From Pseudomonas protegens CHA0 (GTDB lineage: Bacteria; Pseudomonadota; Gammaproteobacteria; Pseudomonadales; Pseudomonadaceae), in NCBI RefSeq assembly GCF_000397205.1, contig NC_021237.1, positions 2,543,001 through 2,607,000 of the forward strand: a DNA stretch of 64,000 bases. Direction: 5' to 3'. Both the position numbers and the translations under genes were made by a program. Of the stretch, positions 25,455 through 33,510 are shown one piece after another. The notes beneath the pieces are model-generated. The model worked only from the letters and a program-made list of their open reading frames with translations, did not search any database and was not told the DNA's origin. Position 1 is the stretch's first letter; each line of letters begins with the position of its first letter.

Positions 25455-25982
25455 ATGAAACGCATGCGGCGAGTGGGCGTGGCCCGGTTGCTGTGGCTGC
25501 TGGTGCTGCTCAGCGCTACGGCCAGTGCCGGTTGGCAAGAGTCGTTGCCCAATGCGCGGCTGCTGGGCAGCGGTGAGTTCAGCTGGTTCGGCTTCAAGGT
25601 CTACACCGCGCGGCTCTGGGGCACGACGTTGCCATTGACGGCCGATAGCCCCTTCGCCCTGGAACTGACCTACCGGCGCACGATCAGCCGCGGCGATCTG
25701 GTGCAGTCCAGCCTCGACGAGATCCAGCGCCTGTCCGGCAGCGCGGTGAGCCCGGCGCAACTCAAGGACTGGCAGGCGCAGATGCAGCGCGCCTTCGTCG
25801 ATGTCGAACCGGGCCAGCGCATCACCGGGGTGTTCCTGCCCGGGCGCGGGGTGCAGTTCTTTGTTGACCAGCGCTTGCAGTACAGGGTCGAGGACGAAGC
25901 CTTCGCCCGAGCGTTTTTCGCCATCTGGCTCGACCCGCGCACGCGCAATCCGCAGTTGCGCGCACAACTGCTGGGCCAATAG
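25455..25982 (+). CDS. chalcone-isomerase-like exported protein
   Basis: A 175-residue protein with an N-terminal signal or anchor (VGVARLLWLLVLLSATASA). The body begins WQESLPNARLLGSGEFSWFGFKVYTARLWG and contains FALELTYRRTISRGDLVQSSLDEI, the pattern of the bacterial chalcone-isomerase-like family. Those proteins are thought to bind fatty acids rather than isomerise chalcones. Its ATG follows the folE stop directly (TGAATG), so expression is coupled. In P. putida and alphaproteobacteria, such genes sit with folE, DUF3833 and cyclopropane-synthase genes in light- or singlet-oxygen-induced sets. Confidence 0.85.
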   Translation: MKRMRRVGVARLLWLLVLLSATASAGWQESLPNARLLGSGEFSWFGFKVYTARLWGTTLPLTADSPFALELTYRRTISRGDLVQSSLDEIQRLSGSAVSPAQLKDWQAQMQRAFVDVEPGQRITGVFLPGRGVQFFVDQRLQYRVEDEAFARAFFAIWLDPRTRNPQLRAQLLGQ

Positions 25983-26006
25983 CGGGCGCAGCACAGGAGA
26001 TATTCC

Positions 26007-26534
26007 ATGCTCAAGCAATACTTGCTAGTGCTGTGCGTCGGCCTGGTCGCATGCAGCGACACCGACGTCAAGCAGTACCGTGACCAGAAGCCCGAGCTGG
26101 AACTGCGGCAGTTCTTCAGTGGTCGTGTCGAGGCCTGGGGCCTGTTCCAGAAGCGCTCCGGCGAGGTGATCAAGCGTTTTCATGTGCAGATCGACAGCCG
26201 CAGCGAAGGCGAGAAATTCATCATGCACGAAGACTTCACCTACAGCGACGGCACCCGCCAGACCCGGGTCTGGACCCTGGTCCCCGCGGGGCCCGGCCTG
26301 TGGCGCGGGACCGCCGACGATGTGGTCGGCGAGGCCCGGGGTGAGGTCGCCGGCAATGCCCTGCGCTGGCGCTACGTGCTCAACCTGCCGGTGGATGGCA
26401 AGACCTACCAGGTGCACTTCGACGACTGGATGTACCTGTTGGACGAAAACACCCTGGCCAATCGTTCCTACATGACCAAGTTCGGCTTCGAGCTCGGGCA
26501 GGTGACGCTGTTCTTCCGGCGTCAGCCCGGCTGA
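26007..26534 (+). CDS. DUF3833 lipoprotein
   Basis: A 175-residue DUF3833 protein. It has a lipoprotein signal with the lipobox LVAC at Cys16. The family blocks QFFSGRVEAWGLFQKRSGEV, HEDFTYSDGTRQTRVW and FDDWMYLLDENTLANRSYMTKFGF are clear. Position 2 of the mature lipoprotein is Ser, so outer-membrane sorting is likely. It follows the chalcone-isomerase-like gene by 24 bp with AGGAG before the ATG. Function is unknown; the family is commonly grouped with the lipid-modifying genes of the photo-oxidative response. Confidence 0.88.
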   Translation: MLKQYLLVLCVGLVACSDTDVKQYRDQKPELELRQFFSGRVEAWGLFQKRSGEVIKRFHVQIDSRSEGEKFIMHEDFTYSDGTRQTRVWTLVPAGPGLWRGTADDVVGEARGEVAGNALRWRYVLNLPVDGKTYQVHFDDWMYLLDENTLANRSYMTKFGFELGQVTLFFRRQPG

Positions 26535-26552
26535 TCGGGCCGGGTCGCGGCC

Positions 26553-27008
26553 TCAGGACGGGTCGTCGAGAAAGCGCCCCTGGTGATCCGGGCTTGGCAG
26601 TAAACAGACGTCGAGACGGCCGAACAACCGATAGCGATTGCGCGCAATAAGGTCGTAGACCCAATCCCGCAGCGGCCGGGGAACCCCGCGCAACAGCCGC
26701 AGCCAGCGCCAGGGCGCCGGCAGTTGCGCCATCAGGCGGATAAACGCATCGGAGCGCTGGGACAGCCGGCCTTCCTCGATCAGCAGCACGCTGTCGAACT
26801 GTTCGGTGGGCAGGCCGAACCAGACCAGCAGCGCCTGGCCCTGGGGCGATTGCACCGAGGCCAGCTTGATCCGCCGCTGGCTGTCGTGGCGGATGACGAA
26901 GCGCACCGAGGCATTGCACAGCTTGCACACGCCATCGAACAGCAGGACCCGGTCGCCGGGTTGCAGGAAAGGGGGCAGAGGTTCGGGGGGCGTCGCAGTG
27001 CTGTTCAC
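26553..27008 (-). CDS. DCC-family thiol-disulfide oxidoreductase-like protein (DUF393)
   Basis: 151 residues from the GTG at 27008, which has AAGG 9 bp upstream; an ORF start at 27062 would add 18 residues. The family motif is LLFDGVCKLCN, with Cys28 and Cys31. The blocks KLASVQSPQGQALLVWFG and RDWVYDLIARNRYRLFG are typical. It is convergent with the DUF3833 gene and divergent from mntH. A redox role is predicted from the CxxC motif only. DUF393 genes often accompany the folE/photolyase type of gene set, but the strand here is opposite. Confidence 0.82.
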   Translation of the reverse strand: MNSTATPPEPLPPFLQPGDRVLLFDGVCKLCNASVRFVIRHDSQRRIKLASVQSPQGQALLVWFGLPTEQFDSVLLIEEGRLSQRSDAFIRLMAQLPAPWRWLRLLRGVPRPLRDWVYDLIARNRYRLFGRLDVCLLPSPDHQGRFLDDPS

Positions 27009-27165
27009 AGGGCTACCTTGGGCCAGAAAATACTCACTGCCGAAGGTTTCGGCGCAGGGCACAACCTGTGCAGCATACTCGCCTTGGCGGGGTAAACTCA
27101 GGCTTGGGTGCCCGCATTGAAACGTCTAAGCTGGGCCCCTGCGCCAATCCGCCTGGGAAATATCC

Positions 27166-28485
27166 GTGAAATTCAGCTTGCCGAAAATCGCCACCGCGCC
27201 CTTTTGCCCGCCGGAGGTGGCGGGTTCCGTCGCCGTCGACCCCGGCGCTTCCCTGTGGCGCCGCCTGCTGCGCTTTGCCGGCCCCGGGCTGCTGATTTCC
27301 ATCGGCTACATGGACCCCGGCAACTGGGCCACGGCCATCGAGGCCGGTTCGCGCTACGGTTACAACCTGCTGTTCGTGGTACTGCTGGCGAGCCTGGCGG
27401 GGATGGCGGTGCAGTGCCTGTGTTCCCGCCTGGGGATCGCCACCGGGCGCGACCTGGCCCAGCTCTGCCGCGAGCGCTACAGCACCCGTTCGGCGCGCAC
27501 CCAGTGGCTGCTGGCAGAGGTTTCGATCATCGCCACCGACCTGGCCGAAGTGCTGGGCTGCGCCCTGGCGTTCCACCTGCTGCTGGGGGTGTCCCTGAGC
27601 ACCGGGATCGTCATCACCGCCTTCGACACCCTGCTGGTGCTGGCCCTGCAGAACCGCGGCTTCCGCCGGCTGGAGGCGATCATGCTGGCGCTGGTGGCGA
27701 CCATTGGCGTGTGCTTCTTCATCGAGCTGCTGCTGATCAAGCCCTACTGGCCGGACGTGGCCCGGGGCTTTGTACCCTCGCTCTCGGCCATCGGCGACGC
27801 CGCGCCGCTGTACCTGGCCATCGGCATCCTCGGCGCCACGGTCATGCCCCACAACCTCTACCTGCACACCTCCGTCGTGCAAACCCGGCTGGTGGGCAAC
27901 GACCGCGCCAGCCGCGCCGACGCCATCAAGCTGGCGCGGATCGACACCATCGGCTCGCTGGCCCTGGCGCTGCTGGTGAACGCGGCGATCCTGATCCTCG
28001 CCGCCGCGGCCTTCCACAACACCGGCCACAGCGATGTGGTGGAGATCCAGGACGCCTACCACCTGCTCGACCCGCTGGTGGGCGGGGCCCTGGCCAGCGT
28101 GCTGTTCGGCGTGGCGCTGCTGGCTTCGGGGCAGAGCTCGACCTTCACCGGGACCATTGCCGGGCAAGTGATCATGGAGGGTTACCTGAACCTGCGGATT
28201 CCCTGCTGGCAGCGGCGCCTGATTACCCGTGGGCTGGCCCTGATCCCGGCGTTCATCGGCGTCTGGCTGCTGGGTGACGGCGCCGTGGGCCAGTTGCTGG
28301 TGCTGAGCCAGGTGGTGCTCAGCCTGCAACTGCCGTTCGCCCTGTACCCGCTGATCCGCATGACCAACGACCGGCGCCTGATGGGCGAGTTCGTCAACCG
28401 CTGGCCGACCCGGATCCTCGCCTGGAGCCTGTTCGCCATCATCAGCGCGGCCAATGCCTGGCTGATCCTGCAAATGGCCCTGTAG
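27166..28485 (+). CDS. mntH: Mn(II)/Fe(II) Nramp transporter MntH
   Basis: Proton-coupled divalent metal importer of the inner membrane, 439 residues with about 11 helices. Metal-site motifs are present: DPGNWAT (Asp50-Asn53) in helix 1 and the helix 6 motif MPHN at 227-230. The GTG start at 27166 is preceded by a short leader; no MntR or Fur box was obvious to me. The TAG stop is the first TAG of a REP element, so the repeat array begins inside the gene's last codons. Confidence 0.93.
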   Translation: MKFSLPKIATAPFCPPEVAGSVAVDPGASLWRRLLRFAGPGLLISIGYMDPGNWATAIEAGSRYGYNLLFVVLLASLAGMAVQCLCSRLGIATGRDLAQLCRERYSTRSARTQWLLAEVSIIATDLAEVLGCALAFHLLLGVSLSTGIVITAFDTLLVLALQNRGFRRLEAIMLALVATIGVCFFIELLLIKPYWPDVARGFVPSLSAIGDAAPLYLAIGILGATVMPHNLYLHTSVVQTRLVGNDRASRADAIKLARIDTIGSLALALLVNAAILILAAAAFHNTGHSDVVEIQDAYHLLDPLVGGALASVLFGVALLASGQSSTFTGTIAGQVIMEGYLNLRIPCWQRRLITRGLALIPAFIGVWLLGDGAVGQLLVLSQVVLSLQLPFALYPLIRMTNDRRLMGEFVNRWPTRILAWSLFAIISAANAWLILQMAL

Positions 28486-28773
28486 GAGCCGGCTTGCCGG
28501 CGAACGGCCCCTGGATCCTGCGCAAGCCTTGCCGCCGCCTTCGCTGGCAAGCCAGCTCCTACGGATGGGTGAATGGCGTGCTCTTGTAGGAGCCGGCTTG
28601 CCGGCGAAGGGGCCTCTGGATCCTGCGCAAGCCTTGCCGCCGCCTTCGCTGGCAAGCCAGCTCCTACGGGGCGGGTGAATGGCGTGCTCTTGTAGGAGCC
28701 GGCTTGCCGGCGAAGGGGCCCTTGGACTCTGCACAAGTCTTGCCGCTGCCTTCGCTGGCAAGCCAGCTCCTAC
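28482..28773. repeat. array of three REP pairs (BIME), family A
   Basis: Three near-identical units of about 81 bp at 28482-28562, 28586-28667 and 28692-28773, spaced about 105 bp. Each is GTAGGAGCCGGCTTGCCGGC, a linker containing CTGCGCAAGCCTTGCCGC or a close variant, and then TTCGCTGGCAAGCCAGCTCC. The array fills the convergent gap between mntH and a LysR gene and supplies the TAG stops of both. Confidence 0.92.
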
Positions 28774-29714
28774 GGGGCGGGGCGGCGGTCCCAGTAGGGC
28801 TCGGGGCCGAATTTCTCGACGAAGAAGTCGATCACCGTGCGCACTTTCACTGACAGCCGTCGGCTGCCGGGCCAGAGGGCGGCGATCTGTTGCGGTTCGA
28901 GGCTGGTGGCCACGTCGAAGTCTTCGAACAGCGCCACCAGCCGGCCCTGGTGCAGGGCTTCGCCAATCAGCCAGGAAGGGAACATCACCAGCCCCAGGCC
29001 CTGTTCGGCGGCCTGGGTCAGGGTGTCGGCGTGGTTGCCGGTCAGCGGGCCCTTGACGCTGTAGGGCGTCCAGTCTGCCCGCCCCTGGCGGAAGAACCAG
29101 CGTTGCTGGCCGGTCTCGCCCTTGTAGGCCAGGCACTGGTGCCGCTGCAGTTGCTCCGGATGGTGCGGGGTGCCGTGCCGGGCCAGGTACGCCGGGCTGG
29201 CCGCTACCCGGTAGCGCTGCGGGGCCAGCAGGCGCGCCTGCATCGAGGAGTCTTCCAGGGTGCCGATGCGAAATAGCAGGTCAGTGCCGTCCTGCAAGGG
29301 GTCGATGTAGCTGTCGGTCTGCTGGATATCCAGCTGCAGCTTCGGGTAGCGCCCGTGCAGTTCACCGAGCCAGGGCGACAGGTGGCGCTGGCCAAAGACC
29401 ACCGGGGCGTTGATCCGCACCAGCCCGGCCGGTTCGTCCTGCTGTTCCTGCAACGCCTGTTCGGCTTCCTCCCACTGCGCCAGCACCCGCCGCGCGTGGT
29501 GCCCCAGCAGGCGCCCGGCCTCGGTGGGGCTGACGGCGCGGGTGTGGCGGTAGAGCAACTGCTGGCCCAGGGCCTGTTCCATCAGTTGGATCTGCCGTGA
29601 AATGGACGAGGGCGCCAGCCCTTCGCGGCGCGCCACGGCAGAAAAACTGCCCTGGTCGAGCACGGCAATAAACAGGCGCAGGGCCTTGAAACCGAGGTCG
29701 TTGAAGCCGTGCAT
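28770..29714 (-). CDS. LysR-family regulator divergent from the DMT transporter pair
   Basis: 314 residues from MHGFNDLGFKALRLF. N-terminal winged HTH (residues 5-65: GSFSAVARREGLAPSSISRQ), then a periplasmic-binding-like effector domain (VRINAPVVFGQRHLSPWLGE). The sequence is of the CrgA/DhcR-like LysR group. It lies back to back with two DMT-family genes; the 113 bp between them has TTGCGCAA palindromes, so it most likely controls that pair. An in-frame start at 29786 was rejected as it crosses the promoter region. The stop is in a REP. Confidence 0.88.
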   Translation of the reverse strand: MHGFNDLGFKALRLFIAVLDQGSFSAVARREGLAPSSISRQIQLMEQALGQQLLYRHTRAVSPTEAGRLLGHHARRVLAQWEEAEQALQEQQDEPAGLVRINAPVVFGQRHLSPWLGELHGRYPKLQLDIQQTDSYIDPLQDGTDLLFRIGTLEDSSMQARLLAPQRYRVAASPAYLARHGTPHHPEQLQRHQCLAYKGETGQQRWFFRQGRADWTPYSVKGPLTGNHADTLTQAAEQGLGLVMFPSWLIGEALHQGRLVALFEDFDVATSLEPQQIAALWPGSRRLSVKVRTVIDFFVEKFGPEPYWDRRPAP

Positions 29715-29735
29715 GGGTCGATCCTGCCGTGCGTT

Positions 29736-29793
29736 TTGCGCAAAGGTGTTGTCGGTATGCTCCCATTTATCGCAAAGCTTGCGCAATCGATAA
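29736..29793. promoter_or_regulatory. paired TTGCGCAA palindromes, candidate LysR operators
   Basis: Two exact TTGCGCAA palindromes (29736-29743 and 29779-29786) lie 43 bp apart. The second overlaps an inverted repeat TTATCG ... CGATAA (29767-29793). They sit in the divergent gap between the LysR gene and the DMT pair. Two sites about four helical turns apart suit a LysR tetramer. Positional inference. Confidence 0.5.
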
Positions 29794-29827
29794 TGTCGGC
29801 CATTCCTTGATGTCGAGCAGGTGTTGC

Positions 29828-30331
29828 ATGTCCTCTGAAACGATAGAAGTACCGCTGCCCAACCCGGTGGCGAACGCTGTACCCGCTGCCGGCTGGCAGC
29901 GTCTGATGCTGTTGCCGCTGGTGATCCTGGCGGGCATGGGCCTGTCGGTGGAGGCCGGTCTGCTGGGCCCGCTGGGGAGCCAGGTGGGCCATTTGTGGGC
30001 GACCCTGAGCATCTTCGGCGTGGGCACGGCGCTGCTGTTGCTGCTGCTGTTGTTCAGCGGCCCGCAGCCCGGGCCGGCCTTCAGCCAGTTGCCGCGCTGG
30101 CAGTTGCTGGGCGGGGTGCTGGGGCCGATCTACGTGGTGGTGCTGACGTTGGCCACGCCCCATATCGGCATTGCCATGACCATGATCGCGATCCTTTCCG
30201 GGCAGGTGGGCAAAAGCGTGCTGATCGACCATTTCGGCTGGTTCGGCAGCGCCCGCAAGCCGGTCAATGCCGAACGCTGGCTGGCCCTGGCGCTGATTGT
30301 GCTGGCCCTGATCCTGATTGCCCGAGGTTGA
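29828..30331 (+). CDS. DMT-family transporter subunit (DUF606/YdcZ), first of a pair
   Basis: A 167-residue inner-membrane protein with five hydrophobic segments (LMLLPLVILAGMGLSVEAGL, ATLSIFGVGTALLLLLLLF and others). The motifs GPIYVVVLTLATPHIG and LIDHFGWFGSARKPVN are DUF606 signatures. Half-size DMT proteins of this group work as pairs. The next gene is a homolog with the same motifs, starting 3 bp downstream, so they probably form a heterodimer. Substrate unknown. Confidence 0.85.
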   Translation: MSSETIEVPLPNPVANAVPAAGWQRLMLLPLVILAGMGLSVEAGLLGPLGSQVGHLWATLSIFGVGTALLLLLLLFSGPQPGPAFSQLPRWQLLGGVLGPIYVVVLTLATPHIGIAMTMIAILSGQVGKSVLIDHFGWFGSARKPVNAERWLALALIVLALILIARG

Positions 30332-30333
30332 AG

Positions 30334-30786
30334 ATGAATCTGTTTCTATTGCTGGTTGTGGTGGTGGCCGCCGGTGCGGTGCTGAGTGTGCAGGCGGCGA
30401 TCAATGGCCGCCTGGGGGAAAGCGTCGGTGTGTTGCGCAGCAGCCTGCTGACCTTTGCCGTGGGTGCCCTGATCACCGGGCTGCTGATCGTGTTTTTCCA
30501 GCCGCCCCAGGCCATGAGCCTGCTGCAGGCGCCGAAATGGCAACTGACCGGCGCGTTGTTCGGCGTGGTCTACATGCTGGTGATGGTGGGGGCCGTGCCC
30601 CGGGTCGGCACTGCGGTGGCCACGGTGGCGGTGATTCTCGGGCAGTTGGGCATGGGCATGCTGATCGACAACTTCGGCTGGTTCGGCAACCCGGCCATCG
30701 AACTGTCGCCCAGCCGCCTGCTGGCGATGCTGTGCCTGGCCCTGGCGCTGCTGTTCATGTACCGCAGCAGCGTGCGCCGCGCCTGA
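30334..30786 (+). CDS. DMT-family transporter subunit (DUF606/YdcZ), second of a pair
   Basis: 150 residues, five hydrophobic segments. It shares with its neighbour GVVYMLVMVGAVPRVGTA and LIDNFGWFGNPAIELSPSR. The gap to the first gene is 2 bp, with GAGG before the ATG, so translation is coupled. There is no cleaved signal peptide. Probably the partner half of the transporter, regulated by the divergent LysR protein. Confidence 0.85.
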   Translation: MNLFLLLVVVVAAGAVLSVQAAINGRLGESVGVLRSSLLTFAVGALITGLLIVFFQPPQAMSLLQAPKWQLTGALFGVVYMLVMVGAVPRVGTAVATVAVILGQLGMGMLIDNFGWFGNPAIELSPSRLLAMLCLALALLFMYRSSVRRA

Positions 30787-30793
30787 ACCCGCT

Positions 30794-31201
30794 TCAATCG
30801 CGCTCCAGGCACGCGGCGCCAGCCAGTGCCACCTGGGCGTCTTCACCGGCTTTGACCCCGGAAACCCCCACCGCGCCGACCACCTGGCCGCCGACGCGGA
30901 TCGGCACGCCGCCTTCCAGGGAGGTGAGCAGCGGCGCCGAGAGAAAGGCGCTGCGCCCGCCATTGACCATGTCCTCGTAGGCCTTGGTTTCGCGCCGGCC
31001 GAGGGCCGCGGTGCGGGCCTTTTCGGTGGCGATATAGGCACTGATCGGCGCGCAGCCGTCGAGGCGTTCCAGGGCCAGGGGATGGCCGCCGTCGTCGACC
31101 ACGGCGATGCTCACCGCCCACCGGTGGCGCTGGGCCTCGGCGCGGGCGGCGGCGAGGATGCGGCGGGCTTCGTCTTGACCCAGTACGGCTTTGTGCTGCA
31201 T
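30794..31201 (-). CDS. glcG: GlcG, heme-binding-like DUF336 protein of the glycolate operon
   Basis: 135 residues. The GlcG/HbpS fold is evident from AVSIAVVDDGGHPLALERLDG, SAYIATEKARTAALGR and GGVPIRVGGQVVGAVGVSGV. GlcG proteins are encoded at the end of glycolate oxidase operons; their biochemical role is not established. It lies 23 bp downstream of glcF on the same strand, and it is convergent with the DMT pair. Confidence 0.9.
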   Translation of the reverse strand: MQHKAVLGQDEARRILAAARAEAQRHRWAVSIAVVDDGGHPLALERLDGCAPISAYIATEKARTAALGRRETKAYEDMVNGGRSAFLSAPLLTSLEGGVPIRVGGQVVGAVGVSGVKAGEDAQVALAGAACLERD

Positions 31202-31224
31202 GGCGAGCTCCAGGGGCGTGAGGT

Positions 31225-32442
31225 TCAGGGCAGGGCGGCTTCCAGCACTTCGATCCAGTGCCGTACCGGGGTCCGGCCGGCGCCGTCGAGGTGGCTCTGG
31301 CAGCCGATATTGGCGGTGGCAATGAGGTCCGGCTGGCCGCTTTCCAGGGCCTGCAGCTTGTCGTTCCGCAGTTGCCGCGCCAGCGCCGGCTGGGTCAGCG
31401 AATAGGTGCCCGCCGAACCGCAGCACAGGTGGCTGTCGGGCACCGCGGTGAGGTGAAAGCCCAGGCGTTGCAGCAGGCTTTCCACGGCGCCGCCGAGCTT
31501 CTGCGCGTGCTGCAGGGTGCAGGGGCAGTGGAAGGCCAGGCGCTGGCCGCTGTGGGCGCCGAGCTGTTCCAGGGGTTCGTCCCGCAGCACTTCCACCAGG
31601 TCCCGGGCCAGGGCACTGACGCGCTGGGCCTTGCTGCGGTAGGCCGGGTCATGGGCCAGCAGGTGCTGGTAATCCTTGATGAAGGCGCCGCAGCCGCTGG
31701 CGGTCTGGACGATGGCTTCGGCCCCCAGTTGCAGGTGCGGCCACCAGGCGTCGATATTGCGCCGGGCGCGCTGCAGACCGGCTTGCTGGGCATCCAGGTG
31801 ATAGTCCACTGCGCCGCAGCAGCCGGCCTCGCTGACCGGTTGCACGCTGATGCCCAGGCGATCCAGGACCCGCGCTGCGGCGGCGTTGGTATTGGGTGAC
31901 AGCCCCGGCTGCACGCAGCCTTCGAGCAGCAGCACGCGCCGTGGATGGCGCAGGGGCGGACGCGGTTTGGCGCTGGGCACCTGGCGCGGCAGCTTGTCCT
32001 GCAGGGCCTGGGGCAGCAGCGGGCGCAGGCGGCTGCCGCCATGGATCAGGGCCTTGAACAGCTGCGGGTTGGCGCTCAGCGCCCGCAGGCCGCGGCGCAA
32101 CAATTGCTGGCCGGCGGGCCGGGGCAGGGCGGCATCCACCGCGGCGCGGCCGATGTCCAGCAGGTTGTGGTAGTCGACCCCGGAAGGGCAGGTGCTTTCG
32201 CAGTTGCGGCACGACAGGCAGCGGTCCAGGTGCTGCTGCGTCTGGGCGGTGGCCGGGGCGCCTTCGAGCACCTGCTTGATCAGGTAGATGCGCCCCCGCG
32301 GGCCGTCCAGCTCATCGCCCTGCAACTGGTAGGTGGGGCAGGTGGCGTTGCAGAAGCCGCAATGCACGCAACTGCGCAGGATGCGCTCGGCTTCGGCGGC
32401 CCGGGGCAGTTGCCGGGCCTCGGGGCTGAGGGTGGTCTGCAT
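31225..32442 (-). CDS. glcF: glycolate oxidase iron-sulfur subunit GlcF
   Basis: A 405-residue iron-sulfur subunit. Two 4Fe-4S motifs lie at the N-terminus: Cys25, 28, 31, 35 (CVHCGFCNATCP) and Cys75, 78, 81, 85 (CLSCRNCESTCP). Two CCG domains follow, with SEAGCCGAVDYH and SHLCCGSAGTYS. It takes electrons from the GlcD/GlcE flavoprotein half and passes them to the respiratory chain at the inner membrane. It begins 3 bp after glcE ends. Confidence 0.95.
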   Translation of the reverse strand: MQTTLSPEARQLPRAAEAERILRSCVHCGFCNATCPTYQLQGDELDGPRGRIYLIKQVLEGAPATAQTQQHLDRCLSCRNCESTCPSGVDYHNLLDIGRAAVDAALPRPAGQQLLRRGLRALSANPQLFKALIHGGSRLRPLLPQALQDKLPRQVPSAKPRPPLRHPRRVLLLEGCVQPGLSPNTNAAAARVLDRLGISVQPVSEAGCCGAVDYHLDAQQAGLQRARRNIDAWWPHLQLGAEAIVQTASGCGAFIKDYQHLLAHDPAYRSKAQRVSALARDLVEVLRDEPLEQLGAHSGQRLAFHCPCTLQHAQKLGGAVESLLQRLGFHLTAVPDSHLCCGSAGTYSLTQPALARQLRNDKLQALESGQPDLIATANIGCQSHLDGAGRTPVRHWIEVLEAALP

Positions 32443-32445
32443 GGT

Positions 32446-33510
32446 CTAGAGCTCCACGTAGAGTCGGCCGGGGTTGAAGATCCCTTGCGGGTCCAGCTGG
32501 GCCTTGAGGCGCTGGTGGTAGTGCAGCAGGGTCGGCGCCAGGGGCTGGAACGGGCTGTCCAGCAGGCCGTGGCTGTAGCAACTGGCGTGGCCGCCAACGG
32601 CGCTGACAACGGCGCGGATGTCGGCGGCCGTGGCATCGGTCTTCAGCCAGCGCTGGGCGCCGCCCCAGTCCAGCAGTTGTTCGCCGGGCAGGGGCAGCAG
32701 CGGGGTGTTGTGCGGCACCGACAGGCGCCACAGCGGCAGGCCGGGGTTGAAGAAGTCCAGTTGCTGCTCGTTGAGCTGGCTCCAGTAGCCCGGGTCCAGG
32801 GGCTCGCCGCCGAGCCGGTCATGGGCCGCCGCCACCGAGCCTTCACCGCCCTCCAGGCGCAGGTGCAGGCGTTCGCCGTCATGGCAGGCGGCGCTGATGG
32901 GCAAGGGCTGCTGGCCCCATTCGGCAAGCTGGGCGAGGGCCCGCTGGCGGTCCATTTCCAGGCTCAGGCTCAGGCATTGCCGGGGCTTGGGCAGGACCTT
33001 CAGCGAGACCTCGGTGACCAGCCCCAGGCAGCCGTAGCTGCCGGCCATCAGCCGTGACAGGTCATAGCCGGCGACGTTCTTCATCACCTCGCCGCCAAAC
33101 CGCAGGTGTTGGCCGCTGCCGCTGATGACCCGGGTGCCGAGGACGAAATCGCGCACCGCCCCGGCCCAGGGCCGGCGCGGCCCGGACAGGCCGCTGGCGA
33201 GCATGCCGCCCAGGGTCGCGCCCGCGCCGAAGGACGGCGGTTCGCAGGGCAGCATCTGCCCGGCGGCGTCCAGGGTGGCGTGCAGCTCGGCGAGCGGCGT
33301 ACCGGCCCGGGCGCTGATCACCAGCTCCGTGGGGTCGTAGCTGACGATGCCGCGATGGCTGCGGGTATCGAGTATTTCCCCGGCACTCTCGCGGCCGAGA
33401 AAGGCCTTGCTGTTGGAACCCTGGATGCGCAGCGCGGTGTCGCTCGCCAAGGCATCGCGCACCTGTTCCAGCAAGGTCTCGGCGGCGTCGAAATCGCTGG
33501 CCACGTTCAT
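32446..33510 (-). CDS. glcE: glycolate oxidase FAD-binding subunit GlcE
   Basis: 354 residues. A PCMH FAD domain without the full catalytic half of GlcD: ISARAGTPLAELHATLDAAG, GAGATLGGMLASGLSGPRR and EVMKNVAGYDLSRLMAGSYG. It pairs with GlcD and GlcF to oxidise glycolate to glyoxylate. The ATG at 33510 overlaps the glcD stop by one base (TGATG arrangement), so translation is coupled. The longer in-frame reading to 33753 lies inside glcD and was rejected. Confidence 0.95.
   Translation of the reverse strand: MNVASDFDAAETLLEQVRDALASDTALRIQGSNSKAFLGRESAGEILDTRSHRGIVSYDPTELVISARAGTPLAELHATLDAAGQMLPCEPPSFGAGATLGGMLASGLSGPRRPWAGAVRDFVLGTRVISGSGQHLRFGGEVMKNVAGYDLSRLMAGSYGCLGLVTEVSLKVLPKPRQCLSLSLEMDRQRALAQLAEWGQQPLPISAACHDGERLHLRLEGGEGSVAAAHDRLGGEPLDPGYWSQLNEQQLDFFNPGLPLWRLSVPHNTPLLPLPGEQLLDWGGAQRWLKTDATAADIRAVVSAVGGHASCYSHGLLDSPFQPLAPTLLHYHQRLKAQLDPQGIFNPGRLYVEL

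Noticed and set aside
27034..29136. Minus-strand ORF of 700 codons across mntH and the REP array
   Set aside because: Opposite mntH and includes translated REP repeats (repeating SWLASEGGG-like blocks), which are not protein.
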